Below, one piece after another: positions 16,580 to 24,580 of a DNA stretch of 64,000 bases. Made by a program: the position numbers and the translations under genes. Every line of letters begins with the position of its first letter. Within the stretch, counting starts at the first letter, position 1. This DNA comes from Neorhizobium sp. SOG26 (GTDB lineage Bacteria > Pseudomonadota > Alphaproteobacteria > Rhizobiales > Rhizobiaceae), in the NCBI RefSeq assembly GCF_003491345.1, contig NZ_CP025512.1, positions 1,550,001 to 1,614,000 on the forward strand. Direction: 5' to 3'. The notes below the pieces were generated by a model. The model saw only the letters and a program-made list of their open reading frames with translations. It did not search any database and had not been told where the DNA came from.

Positions 16580-17500
16580 ATGAATCATTCCACCCCTGAA
16601 AATCCGATCAAGGGCATGGCCCTCATGGCAAGCTGCATGGTGGTCCTTCCCGTCATGGATGCGATTGCCAAATACATGGCGACATTCGAGGCGATGTCGC
16701 CCGGCCAGGTCACCTTCTACCGGTTCTTTTTCCAGCTCGTCTGCCTGCTGCCCCTGGCGGTGGTGACGGGTTCGGCGCTCATCCACTCGCGACGGCCATG
16801 GATGAACCTGCTGCGGGGCGTGTTGCACGCGGCGGCCAGCCTGATGTTCTTCACGGCGGTCAAATACATGCCGCTTGCGGATGTCTTCGCCATTTATTTC
16901 GTTGAACCCTTCATGTTGACGATGATGTCGGCGATTTTCCTCGGCGACCGGGTGGGCTGGCGGCGCTGGCTCGCCATCATCGTCGGGTTTGCCGGGGCGA
17001 TGATCGTCATCCAGCCGAGTTACGCGATCTTTGGCTGGACGGCGCTGCTGCCGGTGGTCTGCGCCTTCCTGTTCACGCTCTATCTCTTCCTCAACCGCGC
17101 GATTGGTGATGGCGATTCGCCGCTCGTGATGCAGACCATGGCCGGCGTTGGCGGCACTGTGTTCATGGCTGCAGCCTTGCTGGTGGGGGATGCGCAGGGG
17201 ATTGTCGATTTCGAGCCCTCTCTTCCGGCGACATGGCCTGGCCTGATCCTGCTGGTCGTGCTCGGCTCGCTCTCCGGCTACGTCCACCTGCTGGTGGTCC
17301 GCGCTTTCCGGCTGGCGCCTTTGTCGCTGCTGGCGCCATTCCAGTATTTCGAGATCATCTCGGCAACCGTGCTTGGTTATGCGCTCTTCGGTGATTTCCC
17401 GACCGCCTCGAAGTGGGTTGGCATCGCCATCATCGTCGGGTCGGGCCTCTTCATCATCTGGCGAGAGCGTGCAAGGGAGGCACAGGCGGCCTCTGCCTGA
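16580..17500 (+). CDS. DMT family (EamA) transporter
   Basis: A 306-residue protein with about ten transmembrane helices in two EamA repeats. The first half shows the pattern GMALMASCMVVLPVMDAIAKYM, FYRFFFQL, and FTAVKYMPLADVFAIYFVEPF; the second half starts GWTALLPVVCAFLFTLYLF and ends with FQYFEIISATVLGYALFGDFP. Members export or import amino acids, nucleobases, SAM or related metabolites; the substrate here cannot be assigned. Ends in a short cytoplasmic Arg/Glu tail. Confidence 0.92.
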   Translation: MNHSTPENPIKGMALMASCMVVLPVMDAIAKYMATFEAMSPGQVTFYRFFFQLVCLLPLAVVTGSALIHSRRPWMNLLRGVLHAAASLMFFTAVKYMPLADVFAIYFVEPFMLTMMSAIFLGDRVGWRRWLAIIVGFAGAMIVIQPSYAIFGWTALLPVVCAFLFTLYLFLNRAIGDGDSPLVMQTMAGVGGTVFMAAALLVGDAQGIVDFEPSLPATWPGLILLVVLGSLSGYVHLLVVRAFRLAPLSLLAPFQYFEIISATVLGYALFGDFPTASKWVGIAIIVGSGLFIIWRERAREAQAASA

Positions 17501-17598
17501 CGCGGCGGTAAACCAGCGTTAAGCATGTCTCCGCACCGCGCCTCAACTTCTCGAGGCAGCGCTCCACATCTTGTGCTGGATGAAAATGGAGATGGAAG

Positions 17599-18330
17599 AT
17601 GAGCGCGTCCCGCTTCTCGTTTCCGGCCTGTGTCATCGCCGGCGCAAACCGTATCTCGACCGATGAAATCCTGCTGCTGCGTAAATACACCTTTCCGGAC
17701 GGTGTTCGCACGCTGGAAGACGCTCGCACGCTTCTTGCACTTGCACATTGCTGCCCGGAAGCGTCTCCGGAATGGGAGGTCTTCTTCATTGAAAGCCTGA
17801 CGCGTTTCCTTGTCCAAGAGACGCCGCCGAGAGGTGCGATTAGTGAAGCGGGCGCTCGGTGGCTGATGCGAAACATTTCCGATGACGGCGTGGTCACGTC
17901 CGTGCTGGAACTAGAACTGCTTCTGCATGTGATGGAGGTATCCGCCGAGGTGCCGGACAGCCTCTCCGCCTTCGCGCTGGACCAGATGCGGCACGCGATC
18001 GTCTCGCGTACAGGAGGCTATGCGGTGAGCCGCCCGGACTCGCGCGGCGTCTGCATCCACGATCTTCATTATCTCTGGCGGGTCTTGAGAGGCGCGCTTG
18101 TGCGCGGCCGGCTGATGTTGTCATCCCGCGAGGGGGCCATCCTCAAGGCAATCGACCGTGCCGCTCCCACATCGGAGCATCATCCGGCATGGCGAGAAAT
18201 GATGGTTCTGGTCGTGACACTCGATCGGCCGGCCGACGACTTGCGAAGCGACGATGGCTGGAGATGGATAATCTGCCGCCTTTGGACGATGACATCGCTG
18301 CCTGAACGTCGATGGCTGCAATCCCATTGA
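17599..18330 (+). CDS. Unrecognised soluble protein (243 aa)
   Basis: A good-codon frame with ATG 17599 preceded by a purine-rich GGAGATGGAAG. The product is alpha-helical and soluble, with an N-terminal ISTDEILLLRKYTFPDGVRTLEDARTLL-like segment repeated in looser form in the middle (LELELLLHVMEVSAEVPDSL) and near residues 170-185 (LMLSSREGAILKAIDRAA). This repeated E-LL-H/R-TF pattern recalls TerB-like helical repeats but I cannot assign a family. It lies between a DMT transporter and a GNAT; no operon logic is evident. Confidence 0.7.
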   Translation: MSASRFSFPACVIAGANRISTDEILLLRKYTFPDGVRTLEDARTLLALAHCCPEASPEWEVFFIESLTRFLVQETPPRGAISEAGARWLMRNISDDGVVTSVLELELLLHVMEVSAEVPDSLSAFALDQMRHAIVSRTGGYAVSRPDSRGVCIHDLHYLWRVLRGALVRGRLMLSSREGAILKAIDRAAPTSEHHPAWREMMVLVVTLDRPADDLRSDDGWRWIICRLWTMTSLPERRWLQSH

Positions 18331-18362
18331 CATGATCGTCGGAACGAGTTCCAAAACGTTCC

Positions 18363-18977
18363 ATGATCGAAGAACATCCCGCTCTTTCCACCGGCTACCA
18401 CGCCTTGCCTCCGGGCAAGATCGCGACCATCGTAACCTTCCTCCAAATGCACGCCAGACCCGCCGTCAGGCCGGTGCGCGACCCTGGCGCTTTTGCCTGG
18501 ACACGCTGGCACCCGGCGTCGCTGGATGAGTACCGGGCGCTGTTTCGCAAGGTCGGTGAATACTGGCTGTGGGAATCGCGCGTTGTCATGCCCGATGAGA
18601 AGCTCAACGCGATCCTCACCCATCCGCAGATCGAGCTTTATACGCTGCAGGATCAGGGGCGGCCGGTAGGCCTCGTGGAACTGGACTTTCGCGAGGAAGC
18701 GGAGTGTGAACTTGTGTTTTTTGGCCTGGTGGGTGATGCGATCGGCAAGGGCGCCGGGCGTTTCATGATGAACCAGGCCATCGAAACGGCGTGGTCGAGG
18801 CCGATCAAGCGATTCTGGGTGCATACCTGCCACCTGGATTCGCCCGAAGCACTGTCGTTCTACCAGCGCTCCGGCTTCACACCTTATGCGCTGAAGGTCG
18901 AGGTCTTGAACGACCCGCGACTGACGGGGCTCCTTCCCCGCAGCGCCGCGCCCAACGTTCCGGTGATCGACCCTTAA
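18363..18977 (+). CDS. GNAT family N-acetyltransferase
   Basis: A 204-residue acetyltransferase. The GNAT core runs from about residue 55 to 175: a VGLVELDFR strand, an acetyl-CoA-binding segment GKGAGRFMMNQAIETAW (a variant of Q/RxxGxG/A), HTCHLDSPEALSFYQRSGF and a C-terminal strand. The substrate is unknown. The start at ATG 18363 lies 33 bases after the preceding gene; cotranscription is possible. Confidence 0.9.
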   Translation: MIEEHPALSTGYHALPPGKIATIVTFLQMHARPAVRPVRDPGAFAWTRWHPASLDEYRALFRKVGEYWLWESRVVMPDEKLNAILTHPQIELYTLQDQGRPVGLVELDFREEAECELVFFGLVGDAIGKGAGRFMMNQAIETAWSRPIKRFWVHTCHLDSPEALSFYQRSGFTPYALKVEVLNDPRLTGLLPRSAAPNVPVIDP

Positions 18978-19094
18978 GCAAGCAAGTCGTTGTGACTGCG
19001 CAATCGTCGGTTCCCGCTTGAGCCGACGCATCGGCACGTGGCAAAGTCCGGCCGAAACAAAAACAGATTCTAGAACCCTCAAGGGAGAGACACC

Positions 19095-20222
19095 ATGGAT
19101 GTCCGCGCCGCCGTCGCCGTTCAGGCTGGAAAACCGCTCGAAGTGATGACCGTGCAGCTCGAAGGGCCGCGCGCCGGCGAAGTGCTGATCGAAGTGAAGG
19201 CGACCGGCATCTGCCATACCGACGACTTCACGCTCTCGGGCGCCGACCCGGAAGGTATCTTCCCCGCCATCCTTGGCCACGAAGGCGCAGGCATCGTCGT
19301 GGACGTCGGCCCGGGCGTCACCTCGGTGAAGAAAGGCGATCACGTCATCCCGCTCTACACGCCTGAGTGTCGCGAGTGTTATTCCTGCCTGTCGCGCAAG
19401 ACCAACCTCTGCACCGCGATCCGCGCGACGCAGGGCCAGGGCCTGATGCCGGACGGCACGAGCCGCTTCTCGATCGGCAAGGACAAGATCCACCACTACA
19501 TGGGCTGCTCGACCTTCGCCAACTACACGGTGCTGCCGGAGATCGCGGTGGCAAAGATCAACCCCGACGCGCCTTTCGACAAGGTCTGTTACATCGGCTG
19601 CGGCGTCACCACCGGCATCGGCGCCGTCATCAACACGGCCAAGGTCGAGATCGGATCGACGGCAATCGTGTTCGGCCTCGGCGGCATTGGCCTCAACGTG
19701 CTGCAGGGCCTGCGGCTCGCCGGTGCGGACATGATCATCGGCGTCGACATCAACCCGGACCGCAAGGCCTGGGGCGAAAAGTTCGGCATGACGCATTTCG
19801 TCAATCCGAAGGACGTCGGTGATGACATCGTGCCCTTCCTCGTCAACATGACGAAGCGCAACGGCGACACGATCGGCGGCGCCGACTACACCTTCGACTG
19901 CACCGGCAACACGAAGGTAATGCGCCAGGCGCTCGAATCGGCGCACCGCGGCTGGGGCAAGTCTGTCATCATCGGCGTTGCCGGCGCCGGGCAGGAGATC
20001 TCGACGCGACCGTTCCAGCTGGTCACCGGCCGGCAGTGGATGGGCACAGCCTTCGGTGGCGCCCGTGGCCGCACCGACGTACCGAAGATCGTCGACTGGT
20101 ACATGCAGGGGAAGATCCAGATCGACCCGATGATCACCCACACCATGCCGCTCGAGGACATCAACAAGGGCTTCGACCTGATGCACCGGGGTGAAAGCAT
20201 CCGGGGCGTCGTCGTCTATTGA
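19095..20222 (+). CDS. frmA: S-(hydroxymethyl)glutathione dehydrogenase (class III alcohol dehydrogenase)
   Basis: A 375-residue zinc enzyme that oxidises S-hydroxymethylglutathione, the adduct of formaldehyde and glutathione, with NAD+. Catalytic zinc ligands Cys40, His62 and Cys168 and the structural zinc site (Cys92, 95, 98, 106 in PECRECYSC and TNLC) are all present, as is the NAD-binding [10 protein letters not shown]. Class III members show the long [10 protein letters not shown] loop seen here. The cluster continues with an ElaA-type GNAT (overlapping by one base), a YaiI-type gene and S-formylglutathione hydrolase, making a formaldehyde detoxification operon. Often called adhI or flhA in other alphaproteobacteria. 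A GGGAGAGA ribosome site precedes the ATG. Confidence 0.96.
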   Translation: MDVRAAVAVQAGKPLEVMTVQLEGPRAGEVLIEVKATGICHTDDFTLSGADPEGIFPAILGHEGAGIVVDVGPGVTSVKKGDHVIPLYTPECRECYSCLSRKTNLCTAIRATQGQGLMPDGTSRFSIGKDKIHHYMGCSTFANYTVLPEIAVAKINPDAPFDKVCYIGCGVTTGIGAVINTAKVEIGSTAIVFGLGGIGLNVLQGLRLAGADMIIGVDINPDRKAWGEKFGMTHFVNPKDVGDDIVPFLVNMTKRNGDTIGGADYTFDCTGNTKVMRQALESAHRGWGKSVIIGVAGAGQEISTRPFQLVTGRQWMGTAFGGARGRTDVPKIVDWYMQGKIQIDPMITHTMPLEDINKGFDLMHRGESIRGVVVY

Positions 20223-20680
20223 TGACGGCGCAGCCCTACAAGGTCGACGTGCGGAGCCTGGACGCATTCTCCGCGCGTGACCTCTACGCCATGCTGAAGC
20301 TGCGGGTGGATGTGTTTGTGGTGGAGCAGGAATGCCCTTATCCTGAACTCGACGGAAACGACCCGCAGTGCCTGCACCTGCGCCTGCTCGATGGAACCGA
20401 CCTGCTGGCCTGCGCCAGGATCTGGCGCCCGGACCCGCAGCGCCCTCCCCGCATCGGCCGCGTTGCCGTCTCCCCGGTCCATCGCGGAAAGCGGCTGGGC
20501 GAAGCGCTGATGCGCGAGGCGATCGCCGAATGCGAAAAGCTTCACCCTCATGAGCCGATCGAACTGTCTGCCCAAAGCCACCTCGTGAAGTTCTACGGAT
20601 CCTTAGGCTTTGAGCCCGTATCGGAGGAATATCTCGAGGACGGCATCCCGCACACCGACATGCGCAGGCCCGCCTCATGA
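20222..20680 (+). CDS. ElaA-type GNAT acetyltransferase
   Basis: A 152-residue GNAT of the ElaA group. The characteristic LYAMLKLRVDVFVVEQECPYPELDG..P QCLHL region comes first, then RIGRVAVSPVHRGKRLGEALM (acetyl-CoA site RxxGxG/A) and AQSHLVKFYGSLGFEPVSEEYLEDGIPH at the end. The ATG shares its A with the frmA TGA, so translation is coupled. The substrate of ElaA proteins is unknown; why one is embedded between the formaldehyde enzymes is not obvious. Confidence 0.92.
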   Translation: MTAQPYKVDVRSLDAFSARDLYAMLKLRVDVFVVEQECPYPELDGNDPQCLHLRLLDGTDLLACARIWRPDPQRPPRIGRVAVSPVHRGKRLGEALMREAIAECEKLHPHEPIELSAQSHLVKFYGSLGFEPVSEEYLEDGIPHTDMRRPAS

Positions 20681-21126
20681 TCTATGTCGACGCCGATGCC
20701 TGCCCGGTGAAGCCGGAAGTGCTTAAAGTGGCCGAACGGCACGGGCTTGAAGTGACCTTCGTCGCCAACTCAGGCTTGCGCCCATCGCGCGATCCGATGG
20801 TCCACAACGTGATCGTCTCCGGCGCATTCGACGCGGCGGACGACTGGATCGCCGAACGGGCCACGACGGGCGACATCGTCATCACGGCGGATGTGCCGCT
20901 TGCGGGGCGATGCGTGGCCAAGGGAGCGCTCGTTACTGGTCCCACCGGCCGTGTGTTCGACGAGGGCAATATCGGCATGGCGACCGCCATGCGCGACCTC
21001 GGCGCTCATCTGCGCGAAACCGGCGAGAGCAAGGGTTACAACGCCGCGTTCTCTGCGCGCGACCGCTCCAAATTCCTCGAAACCCTCGACAGGCTTTGCC
21101 GCCGCGCCAAGAACACCCAATCCTAG
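20677..21126 (+). CDS. YaiI/YqxD family protein (DUF188)
   Basis: A 149-residue protein with the full DUF188 signature: N-terminal IYVDADACPVKPEV, VANSGLRPS, a DDWIAERATTGDIVITADVPLAGRCVAKGA segment and the FDEGNIG motif. The conserved Asp residues suggest a PIN-like, metal-dependent nuclease fold, but no activity is established for the family. ATGA overlap with the preceding acetyltransferase indicates translational coupling within the formaldehyde operon. Confidence 0.93.
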   Translation: MIYVDADACPVKPEVLKVAERHGLEVTFVANSGLRPSRDPMVHNVIVSGAFDAADDWIAERATTGDIVITADVPLAGRCVAKGALVTGPTGRVFDEGNIGMATAMRDLGAHLRETGESKGYNAAFSARDRSKFLETLDRLCRRAKNTQS

Positions 21127-21136
21127 GAAGAACTCC

Positions 21137-21970
21137 ATGAAAGTCATCTCCCAGAACACCGCCTTTGGTGGCATGCAAGGCGTCTTTCAGCACGAATCCG
21201 AAACGTGTCACTGCGAGATGACATTCGCAGTCTTCGTTCCGCCCCAGGCGGTCCACGAGCCGCGCCCGGTGCTCTGGTACCTGTCCGGCCTCACCTGCAC
21301 CCATGCCAACGTGATGGAAAAGGGCGAGTATCGTCGACTGGCAGCGGAGCTCGGCCTGATCATCGTCTGCCCGGATACGAGCCCGCGCGGCAGCGATGTC
21401 GCGGATGAATTGACGAACTGGCAGATGGGCAAGGGCGCCGGCTTTTACCTCGACGCCACCGAGGCACCTTGGGCAGAGCATTACCAGATGTACTCCTACA
21501 TCACACAGGAACTGCCTGCCCTGATCGGCCAGCAGTTCCGCGCCGACATGAGCCGCCAAGGCATCTTTGGCCATTCCATGGGTGGCCACGGCGCCATGAC
21601 GATCGCGCTGAAGAACCCCAGTCGTTTCAAGAGCTGCTCGGCCTTCGCACCGATCGTCCAGCCTTCAACGGCCGACTGGTCTGCACCTGCGCTCGAAAAA
21701 TACCTCGGCGCTGACCGGGCTGCATGGCGCGCCTACGACGCTTGCGCACTCGTGGAAGATGGGGCGCGTTTCCCGGAGTTCCTCATCGACCAGGGCAAGG
21801 CGGATAGCTTCCTGGAGAATGGGCTTCGACCGTGGCTGTTCGAGGAGGCGATCAAGGACACTGAGATCGGGCTGACGCTGCGCATGCACGAGCGTTACGA
21901 CCACTCCTACTACTTCATCTCGACCTTCATGGACGACCACCTGCGCTGGCATGCCGAGCGCCTGGGGTAG
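21137..21970 (+). CDS. fghA: S-formylglutathione hydrolase
   Basis: A 277-residue esterase that hydrolyses S-formylglutathione, the FrmA product, to formate and glutathione. The nucleophile elbow GHSMGGHG places Ser147; the Asp is in FLIDQGKADSF and the His in RYDHSYYF near residue 258. The conserved YLSGLTCTHANV and RGSDVADE segments are also present. The start at 21137 has AGGAAG upstream, 10 bases after the previous stop; earlier in-frame codons belong to the overlapping yaiI gene. It completes the glutathione-dependent formaldehyde pathway. Confidence 0.96.
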   Translation: MKVISQNTAFGGMQGVFQHESETCHCEMTFAVFVPPQAVHEPRPVLWYLSGLTCTHANVMEKGEYRRLAAELGLIIVCPDTSPRGSDVADELTNWQMGKGAGFYLDATEAPWAEHYQMYSYITQELPALIGQQFRADMSRQGIFGHSMGGHGAMTIALKNPSRFKSCSAFAPIVQPSTADWSAPALEKYLGADRAAWRAYDACALVEDGARFPEFLIDQGKADSFLENGLRPWLFEEAIKDTEIGLTLRMHERYDHSYYFISTFMDDHLRWHAERLG

Positions 21971-22008
21971 CTTGATTTGCTTCAAGCTTGGATACATATT
22001 CAATATGC

Positions 22009-22287
22009 ATGGACATTCACTGGCCTGAAGAGAAGGCGCTGCTGCTCAAGCAGAAATTCGGCTTTGGCTTCGAGCGGATCATCGTGGCGTTGGCCGACGG
22101 CAAGCTTCTGGATGACCGGCGTCATGTGAACACGGAACGCTATCCGCACCAGCGACAACTGGTTGTCGACGTCGAAGGATATGCGTTCATTGTGCCGTAT
22201 GTTGAAAATGAAGACGGCGTCTTCTTCAAGACGTTCTTTCCGAGCCGGAAAGCCACGCGAGATTATCTGGGAAAGGAGAAATCGTGA
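22009..22287 (+). CDS. BrnT-like toxin of a type II toxin-antitoxin pair
   Basis: A 92-residue protein that begins MDIHWPEEKALLLKQKFGF, like the W-x-x-x-K-x-x-x-N/L-x-K pattern of BrnT RNase toxins, and ends in FFKTFFPSRKATRDYLG, matching the R-I-I-S-A-R-K-A end of that fold. BrnT toxins are RelE-like ribonucleases inhibited by a ribbon-helix-helix partner. The partner gene follows with a GTGA overlap, in the toxin-first order typical of brnTA. The start could also be an upstream TTG at 21988. The ribosome site is weak. Assignment to BrnT versus a neighbouring DUF4258-type toxin is uncertain. Confidence 0.75.
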   Translation: MDIHWPEEKALLLKQKFGFGFERIIVALADGKLLDDRRHVNTERYPHQRQLVVDVEGYAFIVPYVENEDGVFFKTFFPSRKATRDYLGKEKS

Positions 22288-22550
22288 AGGATCAGAAACA
22301 GCTTTCAGATCCGACCGAGGACGATGTCATCGCTCTTTCTGAGACCGGGGACTGGGTTCCCGTTGGCGATCTTTCTGAACGGAAGGCTTTATGGAAAGAC
22401 AGGGCTGGCCGGATGATCGACGGCAAGCGACAACGCATTTCGATTTCGATCCCCGAACGTGATCTGGCAAGGTTGAAGGCCAAGGCACTTGAAGAGGGCA
22501 TGCCCTACCAGACGCTGATCAACTCAATCCTGCATAAATATGTGTCCTGA
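22284..22550 (+). CDS. CopG/BrnA-like antitoxin with ribbon-helix-helix domain
   Basis: An 88-residue protein starting at GTG 22284 inside the toxin stop, with GGAAAGGAGAA as ribosome site. Residues 1-50 are acidic and presumably wrap the toxin; residues 50-88 form a ribbon-helix-helix (ISISIPERDLARLKAKALEEG, then MPYQTLINSILHKYV), as in BrnA/CopG antitoxins that also repress their operon. The neutralising partner of the gene directly upstream. Confidence 0.82.
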   Translation: MKDQKQLSDPTEDDVIALSETGDWVPVGDLSERKALWKDRAGRMIDGKRQRISISIPERDLARLKAKALEEGMPYQTLINSILHKYVS

Positions 22551-22552
22551 CG

Positions 22553-23041
22553 TCACGGAAACAGCGCATTGACGATGGCGGGCCGTCCGGGACCATCCAG
22601 GCGAAACTCGGTGGTGATCCGGTCTGCGATCCGCTGGGCCAGCGCTCGGTCGGCGCCGGCATTGTCGAGCAGGAAGACGGATGTCTTGAATGACCCTTCG
22701 GCGATAGGGTCGCCGCTTGCGACGGCAATCACCTTGACCGTCACCTTCGCCTCGTGACGGCTGCCGATCATCAGCGGCAACCTGGAGATCTGGTCGATCC
22801 GCACCGAGATAATCGTCCGCGGCAGCATAGTCTTGCGCACCGTTGCGCGAACCGCCTCGTCCACCAGCATGTCCGTGGCGATGACCAGCTCTTGTGGTAC
22901 GGTCGGGCGCGCTGTCACAAACACGCCGCGAACGTCGTAAAGTAGGCTTTCGAGTGATTCACTGGCTGCCGGCATCCGGAATGCCATCAATGGCAGGACG
23001 GTCAGGGCAACCAGAACGGGACGCGATACACAACGGAACAT
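22553..23041 (-). CDS. Exported conserved-looking hypothetical protein
   Basis: A 162-residue protein with an N-terminal signal (VLVALTVLPLMAFRMPAAS) and a mature part in which YDVRGVFVTARP, VDEAVRATVRKTMLPRTIISVRIDQI and SRHEAKVTVKVIAVASG form alternating beta/alpha segments. The start is ambiguous: ATG 23041 lacks a ribosome site and a TTG at 23080 also lies in frame. A perfect 8-bp inverted repeat lies just upstream of ATG 23041. I do not recognise the family. It converges with the antitoxin gene, leaving two bases between stops, and lies after the ATP12 chaperone gene on the same strand. Confidence 0.7.
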   Translation of the reverse strand: MFRCVSRPVLVALTVLPLMAFRMPAASESLESLLYDVRGVFVTARPTVPQELVIATDMLVDEAVRATVRKTMLPRTIISVRIDQISRLPLMIGSRHEAKVTVKVIAVASGDPIAEGSFKTSVFLLDNAGADRALAQRIADRITTEFRLDGPGRPAIVNALFP

Positions 23042-23042
23042 G

Positions 23043-23068
23043 GAGGAACCCGAAAACGACGGTTCCTC
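23043..23068. repeat. Perfect inverted repeat at a gene start
   Basis: GAGGAACC (23043-23050) and GGTTCCTC (23061-23068) are separated by 10 bases and sit immediately before ATG 23041 of the exported hypothetical. It could be an operator or a 5'-leader hairpin that hides the start. Confidence 0.5.
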
Positions 23069-23097
23069 ATGTTGTTCCAAACACGGTTAGAGAAGCT

Positions 23098-23889
23098 TTA
23101 AGCCCGACGCCCCAGCGCGTAAAAAACCGCGGCGGCTGCCTGCAGTTCTTCGTGCCGCTTCTCGCGCCGATGCTGGGCCTCGGCATCCGTGCCCCAATGC
23201 TCGTTGGTCCAGTCTTCGTCGAGATGGGCAAGATCCCAGACCTCTTCAGCAGACAGGCGCCCTTCTGCAAAGGCAAGAGCAAGGATGGCCGACCCCGTCA
23301 GCGTTGTGACCGTATGGAGCGCCGCAAGCTCGACGGGGCTCTGGTACTTCCGCAGCGTCACCGAAAAGGCCGCTGTCGCATCCCGCGGCTGTTCCTGAGG
23401 CATGATGCCTTCGATCAGGATGAATCGCGCGCCGAGATCATTGGCCGCCCAGTCGATGATCGGATCCCAGCGCTCGGTCTGGCGGGCAACGAGGTTGTCC
23501 GGTCCGTCGGCGCGGTAGCAGAGCATGTCGCTGGAGGAAAACCGCAGTATGTCCTCGAAGACCGGCTGCGGGTCGGGCGCGATCCCGTCAAGCGCCGTGT
23601 TCATGAGCCGAGTGATCGGCATGATCCGCGGGTCGATGACCTCGACCTGATTCGCCCATTCATCACGAATGAGTTCGGCAAGCTCGGACGTCGATGCTGT
23701 CAGGGCCTGCCGCGCGGGCGTCTTCACCGGCTTTCCATCGAGGTGAATGGCATACCCCCCATCCACTTCGGCAACCGAGACCTCCTTGTAGAAGCGCTTC
23801 GGAAGCGGCTTCTGCATCTGGATCTGGGCGCGTCGGGTGGGGTCCTCGTGGCTGAGGATTTCGGACGGATCGGGAAAAATGTCACGCAT
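23098..23889 (-). CDS. ATP12 family chaperone (F1-ATPase assembly)
   Basis: A 263-residue protein homologous to mitochondrial Atp12/ATPAF2, which binds free F1 alpha subunit during assembly of the ATP synthase. Family segments visible: LPKRFYKEVSV, DGKPVKTPARQAL, AELIRDEWANQ, a DPRIMPITRLMNTALD region and DMLCYRADGP, ending in the conserved SAILALAFAEGRLSAEEVWDLAHLDEDW. Length agrees with alphaproteobacterial members. The ATG 23889 leads directly into the domain after about 28 residues. It lies downstream of a HAD phosphatase, rluC and crcB, all on the minus strand. Confidence 0.93.
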   Translation of the reverse strand: MRDIFPDPSEILSHEDPTRRAQIQMQKPLPKRFYKEVSVAEVDGGYAIHLDGKPVKTPARQALTASTSELAELIRDEWANQVEVIDPRIMPITRLMNTALDGIAPDPQPVFEDILRFSSSDMLCYRADGPDNLVARQTERWDPIIDWAANDLGARFILIEGIMPQEQPRDATAAFSVTLRKYQSPVELAALHTVTTLTGSAILALAFAEGRLSAEEVWDLAHLDEDWTNEHWGTDAEAQHRREKRHEELQAAAAVFYALGRRA

Positions 23890-23926
23890 GCGTATAAACC
23901 TGCCAATGAACCAATGTGCGCCGGAT

Positions 23927-24580
23927 TTAACCGATCAGCGCAAGAAGCTCTCGCGGATGATGGACGATGGCGTCGGCACCGGCCTGCCTGAGATCGTCAA
24001 TGGAGGCATAACCCCAAGCCACGCCGATGGCAGTCGCGCCGGCTGCCTTTGCCATCTGCATATCGTAGATGGCGTCGCCGATAACAAGGGTTTGGGCTGG
24101 ATCGACGCCGGTTTCGCTGCAACATTCCGTCACCATGGCCGGATGCGGTTTTGACGGACAATCATCAGCCGTGCGACCGACGATGAAGTACTTGTCGAAG
24201 GCGTGCGTCTCCATCACCAGGTTCAGGCCGCGCCGCGACTTGCCGGTGACGGCGCCGATCAACAGGTCGTCCCGCGGACCGATCGTATCGATGACCTCCC
24301 GAATACCGTCGAAAAGCGGCTCGCGGAAACCAAGATCCTGGCGCACCACCGAAAACAGTGACTTGTAGTAGGCCATCATCTCGACGGCCTCGTCGTCTGC
24401 ATGCGGCTTACCCTGCATGCGCGCAATCGCGATATCGAGAGTGAGGCCGATGATCGACTTCGTTGCTGCGATCTCGGGCTCCGGCTTGCCGAACTGGACA
24501 AAGGTTCGGCGCATGGTTTCGTGGATCAGCGCCGCGCTGTCGACCAGCGTGCCGTCGCAATCGAAAAGAACAAGTTTCAT
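23927..24580 (-). CDS. HAD family hydrolase (phosphoglycolate phosphatase-like)
   Basis: A 217-residue HAD-IA hydrolase. Motif I is FDCDGTLVDS (nucleophile Asp7, acid Asp9), motif II lies in GAVTGKSRRG, motif III Lys in CPSKPHPAM and motif IV in VIGDAIYDMQMAKAAG. The cap of about 70 residues is of the C1 type seen in Gph and PGP-like phosphatases. Its ATG overlaps the rluC stop (ATGA), so the two are translationally coupled; pairing of a HAD gene with rluC is common in rhizobia. Substrate not certain. Confidence 0.92.
   Translation of the reverse strand: MKLVLFDCDGTLVDSAALIHETMRRTFVQFGKPEPEIAATKSIIGLTLDIAIARMQGKPHADDEAVEMMAYYKSLFSVVRQDLGFREPLFDGIREVIDTIGPRDDLLIGAVTGKSRRGLNLVMETHAFDKYFIVGRTADDCPSKPHPAMVTECCSETGVDPAQTLVIGDAIYDMQMAKAAGATAIGVAWGYASIDDLRQAGADAIVHHPRELLALIG

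Noticed and set aside
17508-17522. GTAA-N7-TTAA upstream of the gene at 17599
   Set aside because: One mismatch to the CtrA consensus and no supporting context; short motifs with one mismatch are expected by chance.
18180-20678. Very long open frame of about 830 codons on the minus strand
   Set aside because: It is the antisense of the GNAT, frmA and elaA genes; the protein is Arg/Asp/His-rich with no domain, as expected from high-GC shadow frames.
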